Shown here one piece after another: positions 1 through 8,098 of a stretch of 64,000 bases of DNA. A program made the translations under genes and the position numbers. Where the stretch lies: assembly GCF_014058425.1 (NCBI RefSeq), contig NZ_CP049366.1:1178001-1242000 (forward strand), read 5' to 3'. The DNA is from Companilactobacillus pabuli (GTDB lineage: Bacteria > Bacillota > Bacilli > Lactobacillales > Lactobacillaceae). The notes beneath the pieces were generated by a model. The model was not told the origin of the DNA. It worked only from the letters and a program-made list of their open reading frames with translations, and did no database searches. The first letter of the stretch is position 1; the number at the start of each line of letters is the position of its first letter.

Positions 1-759
1 AGTGCCAAAACTATTTCTAGTCAAACTAAGGCTCAAATTCGACTAGCTTTGGAAAGAAACATTAAGGTTGTCCTTTGTTCTGGTCGTCCACACAAAGCCA
101 TGTACAAATATGCTCAACAGCTTGGTATTTATGGAACGAATCAATATATGATCACTAACGGCGGTGCTATTATCGAAAATCTCAATAGTGATATAATCTT
201 TCAAAATACTCTACCAAATATTTTTTATCATTATTTTGTCGATTTTGTTGATAAAAATTCGCTATCTTATTGTGTTTTTGATGTGAACGGCAACGTTTAT
301 ACTAGCAACCATTCTGATATTGATCCTTTTACCATTGCAATGGCCTTTGAAAATGGCGACGGTTTACACATTAGAAATCCCGAAGAAATGCCAAGTAATT
401 TTGAAATAACTAAAGCTGTGATTAATGGTGATGAAGAAAAAATCAATCGTATCACTAATTTTATTAAAGCTGAGTTTAGCGATTACTTTGTTGTTAGAAC
501 TGGTATCGGTTATTTAGAAATTTTTCCTAACGATGTCAATAAAGGAATTGCACTAAAGCATCTTGCCAATCATCTAAATATAAGTCTCAGTGACATTATT
601 GCTTTTGGTGACCGTGACAATGACATTCCTTTATTGGAAACTGTTGGATTAGGTATTGCAATGAAAAACGCCACTGTTGGTACAAAAGCTGTCTGTGACT
701 ACATTACAACTGATAATAATCATGACGGTGTCGGTAAAGCATTGGCAAAATTTGTCTAA
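1..759 (+). CDS. Cof-type HAD-IIB sugar phosphatase, 5' end missing
   Basis: This is a HAD-superfamily phosphatase of the Cof (IIB) class, probably cytosolic and acting on sugar phosphates or similar small phosphoesters. The reading frame is open from the first base of the window, so the gene begins upstream; the TTG at 49 is internal, because the residues before it continue the usual family sequence. The N-terminal DxD motif I therefore lies outside. What remains shows motif II (LCSGRP) near the start, a C2-type cap in the middle, and motif III/IV (FGDRDNDIPLLE) near the C-terminus followed by the usual GIAMKNA block. A strong bidirectional terminator follows directly. The family is certain; the substrate cannot be read from sequence. 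Confidence 0.88.
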   Translation, partial: SAKTISSQTKAQIRLALERNIKVVLCSGRPHKAMYKYAQQLGIYGTNQYMITNGGAIIENLNSDIIFQNTLPNIFYHYFVDFVDKNSLSYCVFDVNGNVYTSNHSDIDPFTIAMAFENGDGLHIRNPEEMPSNFEITKAVINGDEEKINRITNFIKAEFSDYFVVRTGIGYLEIFPNDVNKGIALKHLANHLNISLSDIIAFGDRDNDIPLLETVGLGIAMKNATVGTKAVCDYITTDNNHDGVGKALAKFV

Positions 760-765
760 AAAAAA

Positions 766-800
766 AGAGAATTGAAGTTAACAGCTTCAATTCTCTTTTT
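766..800. terminator. Bidirectional intrinsic terminator
   Basis: A 12-bp perfect stem (766-777 with 785-796, 7-nt loop) is flanked by an A-run on the left and a T-run on the right. It sits between two convergent genes, so it can end transcription from both sides. Confidence 0.85.
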
Positions 801-802
801 GA

Positions 803-1606
803 TTAATAATTCAAATGTTTGTCTTGATCTAAAGCACTGATAGCTTTAATTTCATCATCATCTAAATTGAAATCGAAAATGTCAAAGTTTTCTTTAACAC
901 GAGCAACTTTAGATGATTTAGGAAAGACTACAAAGCCAGTATCAATATGCCAACGCAATACTACTTGAGCAGCAGTTTTGTGATGTTTTTTCGCAATCTT
1001 ATTGATAGTTTCGTCTTCTAGAATCAAATGACCATGTCCAATTGGTGAATATCCTTCATTGACAATACCATTATCTTCATCAAATTTACCCAATTCTGAT
1101 TGAACCTTGTATGGATGACGTTCGATTTGGTTGACCATAGGCTTAACTTTGCACATTGCAAAGACTTTCTTCAATTGGTCCTCTGAGAAGTTTGAAACAC
1201 CAATAGCTTTAACTTTACCTTGTTCATAAAGTGTTTCCATAGCTTTCCAAGTATCTAGTGTCAAATCAAAGTTGTCTTCATTTGGCCAGTGAATCAAGTA
1301 TAGATCCAAGTAATCCATTTGAAGATCTGCCAAAGTTTGTTCAAAAGCCTTTAAAGTCTTATCGTATCCTTGATCGGCATTCCAAACTTTTGAAGTGATA
1401 AATAAATCTTCTCTTTTAACATCTGCTTTCTTAAAAGCTTCACCAATGGCTGCTTCATTACCGTAAATGTGAGCACAGTCAAAATGGCGATACCCAGCAT
1501 CTAAAGCACCTTGAATAGCAGCAGGAACATCAGCGTTATCAATTTCATAAGTTCCAAAACCTAACATTGGAATTGATACACCATTACTAAATTCTTTATA
1601 TTGCAT
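803..1606 (-). CDS. Aldo/keto reductase
   Basis: A cytosolic NAD(P)H-dependent reductase of the aldo/keto reductase superfamily, close to the 2,5-diketo-gluconate reductase-like group common in lactobacilli. With the start at 1606 (267 aa) the classical tetrad is visible: D43 and Y48 in the FDCAHIYGN block, K73 in ITSKVW and H106 in LYLIHWP. The C-terminal cofactor-binding part (VVFPKSSKVARVKEN) is present. I chose ATG 1606 because a GGAG lies 7-8 nt before it; an upstream in-frame ATG at 1633 would place that ribosome site inside the gene. A cre-like sequence upstream suggests catabolite control. Substrate unknown. Confidence 0.9.
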   Translation of the reverse strand: MQYKEFSNGVSIPMLGFGTYEIDNADVPAAIQGALDAGYRHFDCAHIYGNEAAIGEAFKKADVKREDLFITSKVWNADQGYDKTLKAFEQTLADLQMDYLDLYLIHWPNEDNFDLTLDTWKAMETLYEQGKVKAIGVSNFSEDQLKKVFAMCKVKPMVNQIERHPYKVQSELGKFDEDNGIVNEGYSPIGHGHLILEDETINKIAKKHHKTAAQVVLRWHIDTGFVVFPKSSKVARVKENFDIFDFNLDDDEIKAISALDQDKHLNY

Positions 1607-1655
1607 ACAAATTTCTCCATTCTCTTGAGTCATTCTACAATAAATTTAATTAAAT

Positions 1656-1670
1656 AGAACACGTTTACAT
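1656..1670 (-). promoter_or_regulatory. cre-like site upstream of aldo/keto reductase
   Basis: Read on the minus strand this is ATGTAAACGTGTTCT. It matches the CcpA consensus WTGNAANCGNWNNCW with one mismatch (G for W at position 11). It lies 50-64 nt upstream of the chosen start, a plausible place for catabolite repression. Not tested by any genome-wide scan. Confidence 0.5.
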
Positions 1671-1686
1671 TATATCATTTTACAAA

Positions 1687-2571
1687 CTAATTAAGGTAAC
1701 TCTTGAGAAAAGCCATCTCATCATCATTAGCTTTTTTAGCAAGTTCGTCTTTTTGATTAATCAAGAAAACATGTCCACGTGGATTTTTCTCATCACCATA
1801 CATCTTGCAAATATGGGGAATATTTTTGGCTGTCAAAAAGCCATCCATCTTAAAGGCATTATTACGCAAGAAATCTTGATTAGCAGTGGAAATATATGCT
1901 GGCAAGAAATCTTTAGTAATGTATTTTTCGACGTTTAATTGTTCTGAATATTTTTGAACCGACTCTGGAGTAAAGTAACCAGCCACAGCTCCCTTGATAG
2001 CATTTGGTTCGGCCATAAAATTAGCGGCACTATTTAAAACAACTGCTTTAAATTTCAAGTCTGTCATTTCGTAATCGAAAAGTTGTTGATATTTTGGATT
2101 GGTCAAAATCGTGACATATTGTTCTGCCATTTGACCACCAGCACTGTCTCCCATCAAAAAGACATTACTTTTATCCAAGTTATACTCATCAGCGTGTTCA
2201 GCCACAAAGTGAATATAACTATTTACATCATCCAATTCTTTTGGAAAAGCTACATCCGGCGCCAAACGATAATTGGCATTCACGAAGGCGAAACCACGTT
2301 TAGCCCAATTTAAGCCAAAGAATTGATAAGTCTCTTTAGTTCCATAGCACCAACCACCACCGTGAATATTAATAATGGTAGGAATTGGCTTTGTAGTATT
2401 TTTAGGCAAATAAATATCTAATAGGTTCCATTTAGGATCCGGACCATATATTAAATCATTGATCCGTGTCACTTCAGGAATTTCTGTTGGTAATCCAGCA
2501 TCACGTTTATCATCTTGAGTTTTAAATTGTTTTCTCATTTGTAAAATTGCTTCTGTAATATTCCCTTTCAT
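1687..2571 (-). CDS. Alpha/beta hydrolase, carboxylesterase/lipase type
   Basis: An esterase of the alpha/beta-hydrolase fold (hormone-sensitive-lipase/BD-FAE-like), 294 aa from the chosen start, with no signal peptide, so cytosolic. The oxyanion-hole motif HGGGW is at residues 70-74 and the nucleophile elbow GDSAGG at 141-146 makes S143 the nucleophile. A C-terminal GHVFL block supplies the likely catalytic His. The start at ATG 2571 is preceded by GGAGG with 8-nt spacing; the longer TTG reading would include that ribosome site in the gene. It starts 38 nt after the VanZ-like gene and could share its transcript. The natural ester substrate cannot be inferred. Confidence 0.88.
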   Translation of the reverse strand: MKGNITEAILQMRKQFKTQDDKRDAGLPTEIPEVTRINDLIYGPDPKWNLLDIYLPKNTTKPIPTIINIHGGGWCYGTKETYQFFGLNWAKRGFAFVNANYRLAPDVAFPKELDDVNSYIHFVAEHADEYNLDKSNVFLMGDSAGGQMAEQYVTILTNPKYQQLFDYEMTDLKFKAVVLNSAANFMAEPNAIKGAVAGYFTPESVQKYSEQLNVEKYITKDFLPAYISTANQDFLRNNAFKMDGFLTAKNIPHICKMYGDEKNPRGHVFLINQKDELAKKANDDEMAFLKSYLN

Positions 2572-2609
2572 AGAAAGCGCCTCCAATTACATAGTAATTC
2601 TACCATAGA

Positions 2610-3122
2610 CTAAATATGACTCTGTTTAGATGTAGACTTTTCAGTGATTTTTTCATAAACAATCAATAGAATCGTTCCAACGATGATTCCTAAAGCATTG
2701 GCAATTACATCATTAATGTCGCTTGTACGATTGATTAAGAAAATGTGGGATAGGAAAAATTGGGCTGTCTCAATTAAACCGCCAATTAGAAATCCAGCAA
2801 GTGCCATGGATATTATTGAAATTTTTGGAAGATAATATTTGATCAAAAATCCTAATGGTACAGTCAAAATAATATTTTCAGCGAATCCTAGTTCCCAAAT
2901 ATCTAATTGATGTAAATTCACTTGCCCGATACCAGATGGCATCAAGTAAACCGATGAACCATCAAATGAAATTGGCGTGAATAAAATAGTTGCTAGAAAT
3001 GTTAAGTAAATTAAACTGATTAAATTGAAACGACGTTTTTCAAAATCTTTAACAAAATTGAAGATGGTCAATCCTAAACATGAAGCTATTGTCAAAATGA
3101 ATAATAACGGTATATATCGCAT
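2610..3122 (-). CDS. VanZ-like integral membrane protein
   Basis: A 170-aa membrane protein of the VanZ-like family. It has an N-terminal membrane segment (LFILTIASCLGLTIFNF), two or three more hydrophobic helices, and the family block DINDVIANALGIIVG near residue 135-150 with the preceding LIGGLIETAQFF helix. VanZ proteins lower teicoplanin sensitivity in enterococci, but the wider family is mostly of unknown role, so no resistance function is claimed. The start has GGAG 7 nt upstream. Followed by the esterase gene after 38 nt. Confidence 0.82.
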   Translation of the reverse strand: MRYIPLLFILTIASCLGLTIFNFVKDFEKRRFNLISLIYLTFLATILFTPISFDGSSVYLMPSGIGQVNLHQLDIWELGFAENIILTVPLGFLIKYYLPKISIISMALAGFLIGGLIETAQFFLSHIFLINRTSDINDVIANALGIIVGTILLIVYEKITEKSTSKQSHI

Positions 3123-3246
3123 ATTTTTTCTCCTTTCGTCTTTTTTTCTTATTTGTTAGTTACTACTTTAATGGAAAAGTATTTAAACTAGCTTAAGAAA
3201 TGATGACGAAAGTTTGAAGTTAGTGTGGATTATTATTAAACGCATG

Positions 3247-3274
3247 AAAAAAGACTGGAGAAAACTCCAGTCTT
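3247..3274 (-). terminator. Intrinsic terminator of the ABC/GDPD operon
   Basis: A 10-bp perfect stem (3251-3260 with 3265-3274) with a 4-nt loop, followed on the minus strand by six T. It lies 12 nt beyond the stop codon of the phosphodiesterase gene. Confidence 0.85.
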
Positions 3275-3286
3275 ATTTGAATATTG

Positions 3287-4123
3287 TTATAAAGTCTGTC
3301 TATACTGATATAAAATATCTGGCCAATCCGTTTGAATTGCATTAATACCTGTCTTTAGAATTGAGTTCCAACTTGATTTAGGACCTTCTAGCAAAGCTAG
3401 ATTATCATCTAATCCACTAAATAATACAGTTTCATCATTCAATTTAATACTATTAGACAATAACATTAATTCTTCACGACGATATGAATCAATTTTTGGT
3501 GAATTAATCAGTTTAAATTTACCCTCCAAAGACTCAATAATTTCTAAACCAACTAGATTTAAATCTGGAAATTCTTTTAATATTTCAAGTTGTTCTAAAT
3601 CTGTAATTATTGGGAAATATAAATATTTAATACGATGATCATTAAGCTGTCTCAAATATTTTCTCTTTGGAGGTGACTTGAGAATAAAATACTCATGCAT
3701 TTCGGAATACTTATCTAAAAATGGTAAGAATGTCTCCCAATATTCCCATGATCGGTCAATATTAATTAATGTATTGTGATTTACATGCGTATAAAAATAA
3801 TCAAAACTCTCAATTCTTTTTTCAATAGGTTCATCTAAACTATTATGTAATAATTTGGATTTAATTTCTTGTGAAGTCAAATTTTTAATATTTCTTAATT
3901 CATGTAATAGACGCTTTTCTCCTCCGTCATGGAAAATATAAAAATTGTCATCTGCAGACTTGGAAACATCAATTTCTACCATATCAGCATGTTGTAACAA
4001 AGCAACTTTGACAGCATCACTAGTATTTTCAATAATATTTCCGCCATGAGATCCTCTGTGAACCAAAATCAGAAAATCCTTTTCACGAAGTTTTTGTTCA
4101 AGTTGTCGATTATTGATTTTCAT
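3287..4123 (-). CDS. Glycerophosphodiester phosphodiesterase family protein
   Basis: A 278-aa protein of the GDPD/PI-PLC TIM-barrel family, which hydrolyses glycerophosphodiesters to sn-glycerol-3-phosphate and an alcohol. The catalytic/metal block is visible: HRGSHGG near residue 22, ENTSDA, then MVEIDV near 48 and FHDGG near 65. The C-terminal end (INAIQTDWPD) is also typical, where glycerophosphodiesterases carry a GxDGxxTDxP-type end. No signal peptide, so it should work in the cytosol. It is the last gene of a four-gene operon, 6 nt after the permease, which suggests it processes what the transporter imports, as UgpQ does for the Ugp system. The middle of the protein is poorly conserved, so exact specificity is uncertain. 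Confidence 0.82.
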   Translation of the reverse strand: MKINNRQLEQKLREKDFLILVHRGSHGGNIIENTSDAVKVALLQHADMVEIDVSKSADDNFYIFHDGGEKRLLHELRNIKNLTSQEIKSKLLHNSLDEPIEKRIESFDYFYTHVNHNTLINIDRSWEYWETFLPFLDKYSEMHEYFILKSPPKRKYLRQLNDHRIKYLYFPIITDLEQLEILKEFPDLNLVGLEIIESLEGKFKLINSPKIDSYRREELMLLSNSIKLNDETVLFSGLDDNLALLEGPKSSWNSILKTGINAIQTDWPDILYQYRQTL

Positions 4124-4129
4124 TTATCT

Positions 4130-5848
4130 TTATCTTTCTTTTTTAAATAAATTTTTAATTGTATTCTTTCCATCTGCATAGACGAAGAAAAAGATTAGAG
4201 CATTGATTGACATTAAGATTACTGAATAAACAAAATTCAAAGCAATGCCTTCAATTCCCGCATCAGTTGACGAATTATTTTTTATAACGACTCCAATTGG
4301 TTTAGCAATCGGATTATATAAAAAAACTGACAAATCATATTCACTCAATTTTCCATTAAAATTAATTGCTAGCATCGCCAAAACAGTTGGTAGAACAATT
4401 GGTAGAACAATTTTAATAAAAGTATAAGTCGGCTTAGCACCCAAGTTTTTCGCAGCATCTTCTAAAGAGGAATTTACCGCAAAGAATGAAGCTTTCAAAA
4501 ATCTAAACGTATTAGGCATCATGACGATAATATAAGCAATCAACATAATGATTAAGCTTCCTGTTAAAATATTATTCATCACTATCATGTGTGGTCGAGA
4601 ATAAGTTATAACAAGACCCAAAGCAAACATTAACCCTGGGAAAACCCAAGGCGTATATATGATCATTTCTAAAATTGTTGTAAACTTATTTCTCTTCTTA
4701 TAAACAAAATGAGATACTACTAACATTAATAACACTACTATGATAGATGATATTGTCGCATAAAAGACACTTGTTAAAAAAGGACGATACGCTGATTCAC
4801 TTGTCAGTATCATTTTATAATTTTCAAGACTAAAACTATTTAAATACAATTTTCGACTAGCAATAGCTTGAATATCGGTAAATGAGAACAATATTACAGT
4901 CATAAACGGAATCAAATTGATTAACGCAAAAGAATATGCCAAAACATGAGCAATAAAATTAAAGAAAGGATTATGAATTCTAGTGCGTTTAATTCTTGTA
5001 GAAACCTTTGAAATCGATAAAAAATTTCCTTTACGTTCATTACGTTGTATCGCATACAATAACAATAATTGAATAAGACCCAAAAACAACGAAAGAATTG
5101 CGGCTAATGTTCTAGAACTGGGTCTTTGAGTAAATGTCAAAATCAATGGACTGATGGTTTCAAATCCTCTACCACCAACCATCAATGGCGCTGACATTGC
5201 CATCAATCCTGTTTGAAACAATAAAACCGTACAAGTTAGAATTATGGGTTTTAGTGTCGGTAAAATAATTTGGAAAATGATTTTAAAATTAGATGCCCCT
5301 AATCCTCTAGCCGCTTCAACGGTTTGATAATCAATTCCTTTGAAAGAATTACGAAAAAATATCATATACGTTGAAGTACATGCAAATGTCATCAAGAAAA
5401 TCACTGCATGATAACCTGAAAACCAAGATGGATTCATTTTAGGAAATATCTTTAACAAAGAGGTTGTCACAAAGCCTTTAGATCCATAAGTAAAAATATA
5501 ACCATTGGCAACCATAACTCCTCCGAAAATCAAAGGAATCATATAGGCCAAATTGATAACCTTACGAAATCTAATTTCAAAATATTCTAAAAATAATACT
5601 TCCAAAATTCCAACTATTGTCGTAGTTATACTGAGAGTAACTGCCAATATGAAGGAATTTTTAATACCTTGCATCGCACGTTGAGAACTTAGAATTGATT
5701 GGATGGACTCTCCAGCTGACGTTTGTTTGTCAAAAAAGATAGTTTTCATTATCTGAATATTCGGAAAGATCATAAAGGAAACAATAAACCAGAGAAAAAG
5801 AATTAAAAATAAAATCATACTGGGATTTATTCGTTTGATTTTTGTCAT
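4130..5848 (-). CDS. ABC transporter permease, two domains fused
   Basis: A 572-aa membrane protein holding two BPD_transp_1 permease domains in one chain, the layout of FbpB/ThiP-type importers for ferric iron, thiamine or 2-aminoethylphosphonate. I see about 12 hydrophobic helices. Two EAA-type cytoplasmic loops, which dock to the ATPase, lie near residues 180-200 (AARGLGASNFKIIFQIILP) and 470-490 (AAKNLGAKPTYTFIKIVLP). The midpoint has a charged linker (KVSTRIKRTRIHNPF) that marks the fusion. The gene starts 2 nt after the ATPase stop and ends 6 nt before the phosphodiesterase, so these are co-transcribed. The substrate is inferred from the neighbour to be a phosphodiester or organophosphate, not shown. 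Confidence 0.88.
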   Translation of the reverse strand: MTKIKRINPSMILFLILFLWFIVSFMIFPNIQIMKTIFFDKQTSAGESIQSILSSQRAMQGIKNSFILAVTLSITTTIVGILEVLFLEYFEIRFRKVINLAYMIPLIFGGVMVANGYIFTYGSKGFVTTSLLKIFPKMNPSWFSGYHAVIFLMTFACTSTYMIFFRNSFKGIDYQTVEAARGLGASNFKIIFQIILPTLKPIILTCTVLLFQTGLMAMSAPLMVGGRGFETISPLILTFTQRPSSRTLAAILSLFLGLIQLLLLYAIQRNERKGNFLSISKVSTRIKRTRIHNPFFNFIAHVLAYSFALINLIPFMTVILFSFTDIQAIASRKLYLNSFSLENYKMILTSESAYRPFLTSVFYATISSIIVVLLMLVVSHFVYKKRNKFTTILEMIIYTPWVFPGLMFALGLVITYSRPHMIVMNNILTGSLIIMLIAYIIVMMPNTFRFLKASFFAVNSSLEDAAKNLGAKPTYTFIKIVLPIVLPTVLAMLAINFNGKLSEYDLSVFLYNPIAKPIGVVIKNNSSTDAGIEGIALNFVYSVILMSINALIFFFVYADGKNTIKNLFKKER

Positions 5849-5850
5849 AA

Positions 5851-6864
5851 TTAATGTCCTCCTTCCTTATACGGAAGGATATCTAATTTATTTAAACAAA
5901 CTGTGACTTTATCATTGATTTCAAATTGTTCAAGGTTACTTTCACTTTGAAAAGAAAGCATTTCTATACTATTAACCAAAATTCTATAGTAGGTATACAT
6001 TCCATAAAATTCTTTTGAAATAACTCGTCCTCTTAACTGGCTATTATCTTCTTTAGATAAAAGTACCTTTTCTGGCCTAATATAAAACTTATCGTAAGAT
6101 TCCAATTCGACAGTATTCAGATTCATTTTCGTTAAATCAGCTAAAGTATATGCATTTGCATCACCGATAAAATTACAAACAAATTCTGTTTCAGAATGAT
6201 TATAAATTTCATCGGGACTTCCAATTTGTTCCAAATTTCCTTTATTAAAAACAGCAATTCGATCTGATAACATCAGTGCTTCTTCTTGATCATGAGTAAC
6301 ATAAATCATAGTTATACCATATTTTTGTTGAAAATCTTTGATTTCTTTACGTAATGTTTTACGTAACTTAGCATCCAAATTTGACAATGGTTCATCCATC
6401 ACTAAAATTTTAGGCTTTTTTGCGATAGCTCTGGCAATTGCGACTCTTTGTTGCTGTCCTCCTGATAAATTGGACACATTTTTATCCAGTTGATCATCAG
6501 TTAAATCAACCATTGCGGCAATTTCTTGAACTCTTTGATTAATATATTTTTTATCTCTTTTTTCAACTTTTAGTCCAAAACCGATATTTTCTCTAGTAGT
6601 CATCGTTGGAAATAAAGCATAACTTTGAAAAACCATCCCCATCCCTCTTTCATTAATAGGAGAATGGGTAATATCTTGGCCATCTATTTCAATTCGACCA
6701 TTGCTAATTTCTAAAAATCCTGCTAAAGCTCTCAAGGTAGTAGTCTTACCACAACCAGAAGGACCCAATAGGGTGAAAAATTCACCTTCTTTTACTTCAA
6801 AGCTTAAATCGGGTACAGCTAAAAAATCATCATATTTAATCTGCACATTTTTAAAAGTTATCAT
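5851..6864 (-). CDS. ABC transporter ATP-binding protein (FbpC/PotA type)
   Basis: A 337-aa ATPase that powers the fused permease. Walker A (GPSGCGKTT) is near residues 34-42, the Q-loop in MGMVFQSYALFP, the signature LSGGQQQR near 138, Walker B (ILVMDEPLSNLD) near 158 and the H-loop in YVTHDQEEA. After residue ~240 there is a TOBE-like C-terminal domain (FYIRPEKVLL; later RVISKEFYG), as in FbpC, PotA and UgpC. It sits 13 nt after the binding-protein gene and 2 nt before the permease gene. The domain order and partner genes fit an importer of the iron/organophosphate subfamily. Confidence 0.92.
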   Translation of the reverse strand: MITFKNVQIKYDDFLAVPDLSFEVKEGEFFTLLGPSGCGKTTTLRALAGFLEISNGRIEIDGQDITHSPINERGMGMVFQSYALFPTMTTRENIGFGLKVEKRDKKYINQRVQEIAAMVDLTDDQLDKNVSNLSGGQQQRVAIARAIAKKPKILVMDEPLSNLDAKLRKTLRKEIKDFQQKYGITMIYVTHDQEEALMLSDRIAVFNKGNLEQIGSPDEIYNHSETEFVCNFIGDANAYTLADLTKMNLNTVELESYDKFYIRPEKVLLSKEDNSQLRGRVISKEFYGMYTYYRILVNSIEMLSFQSESNLEQFEINDKVTVCLNKLDILPYKEGGH

Positions 6865-6877
6865 CTATAGGATTCCT

Positions 6878-7927
6878 TTACTTCAAAATATTCAATTCGA
6901 CATGTTCTACCCATTTAGATAAATGATTATTAACAAAGTCATAATCTACCTTTTGAGGTGTAGTTTCTTTCATAATTTGTTTTACTCGAGGATCCATTGA
7001 AGATATTGCATCTCTATTTACGGGAGCTGTTCCAAATTTCTTAGCCCACTTGCCTTGCAAATCAGCACTACCTAACCAATCAACAAATTTCTTTGTACTA
7101 TTTTTTTGCTTCTTCTTCTTCAAAATACCAACTTGTTCAATTGTTTGGGGAACCCCGTATGATGGATTAACAACTCCTAAATGAACATTTAATTTCTTTT
7201 CAACTACGGGAACATTACTTAAGAATGTATATGCGTACTTAGCATCACCATTCATCAAAGCGGCAACTTCAGTTTGACCTTCGGATAAAGTTTTACCATT
7301 CTTAAAGTAACTACTTAATTCTTTCCATCCAGCATCAGAAACTCCGAGTTTTTTATTTTTTTCAAGATTATTCATCAATTGTGTGTAAACGACTGCATTC
7401 GTAGTCGCACCACCAAGATTCGTTGGTACAATATATTTACCTTTATTTTGTGGATTAGAATACATATCCTTCCAATCTTTAGCGGCTTCACTCTTTTTAA
7501 TTTTGTCAGCGTTATAAATCATAAATACTCGCTGTTCTGTAAGTGGAGCAAAGTAATCATCTTTATCGCCAAGATTTTTATCGACTTTGCCTAACCAATT
7601 TGGAGTATATTTTTTCAAAATTCCTTTATTCTTTAAAGATGAAAAATTCATTTGGTTCATTCCAAAAGCTACATCGGCTACCGGTGCATCTTTTTCAGCT
7701 ACCAACCGGTTATAGATATCGTTCCCACCTAAATCAACTAACTCTAGTTTGAAACCTTTTTTGGCAGCTTCCTCTTTCAAGAAATCTCCACGACCATTAC
7801 TAATTGAGTTAGAATACACTACAATCTTTTCATTTGCTGCATTGCTTCCTTTTTTGTTTGCACTACATCCTGCTAAAACTGAAAAAAATAAAGATGTAAT
7901 AAGTAATAATTTAAAATATTTCTTCAT
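6878..7927 (-). CDS. ABC transporter solute-binding lipoprotein
   Basis: A 349-aa extracellular binding protein. The N-terminus MKKYFKLLLITSLFFSVLAGC is a lipoprotein signal with lipobox LAGC; the Cys would be lipidated and tethered to the membrane. The body is a type-2 periplasmic-binding fold of the AfuA/iron and 2-aminoethylphosphonate group (KIVVYSNS at the start, IPTNLGGATTNAVVY in the hinge region). I chose ATG 7927 because the signal peptide then begins with MKK and GGGAG lies 8 nt before; a TTG at 7954 also has an excellent AGGAGG 9 nt upstream, giving a nine-residue longer form that cannot be excluded. First gene of the operon, directly behind an operator palindrome. Confidence 0.88.
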   Translation of the reverse strand: MKKYFKLLLITSLFFSVLAGCSANKKGSNAANEKIVVYSNSISNGRGDFLKEEAAKKGFKLELVDLGGNDIYNRLVAEKDAPVADVAFGMNQMNFSSLKNKGILKKYTPNWLGKVDKNLGDKDDYFAPLTEQRVFMIYNADKIKKSEAAKDWKDMYSNPQNKGKYIVPTNLGGATTNAVVYTQLMNNLEKNKKLGVSDAGWKELSSYFKNGKTLSEGQTEVAALMNGDAKYAYTFLSNVPVVEKKLNVHLGVVNPSYGVPQTIEQVGILKKKKQKNSTKKFVDWLGSADLQGKWAKKFGTAPVNRDAISSMDPRVKQIMKETTPQKVDYDFVNNHLSKWVEHVELNILK

Positions 7928-7947
7928 TTTGCCATCTCCCTTATAAT

Positions 7948-7988
7948 GTTTCAATTATTTTCACCTCCTAATTGAAACGTTTCAATTA
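7948..7988. promoter_or_regulatory. 20-bp palindromic operator plus half-site
   Basis: Positions 7969-7988 read TAATTGAAACGTTTCAATTA, a perfect 20-bp palindrome with the central CG usual for LacI-family operators. The right half (GTTTCAATTA) recurs exactly at 7948-7957. The site lies between the divergent binding-protein operon and the LacI-type fusion gene, so it is the obvious target of that regulator. An AGGAGG on the minus strand abuts the palindrome at 7963-7968. A TATAAT-like hexamer for the leftward operon lies just outside, near 7995-8005. Confidence 0.75.
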
Positions 7989-8098
7989 AGACGATATAAT
8001 TATTATATGAGATTTATGTATACGAAAAATCGCTTTTGTGTAAAATTTTTGTAAATTCCATTAATACCTCACGGTAACAATGATCAAAGGAGATTCAT

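Noticed and set aside
7969-7988. Reading the palindrome as a cre site
   Set aside because: The spacing around the central CG is one base too short for WTGNAANCGNWNNCW; it fits a LacI-type operator instead.
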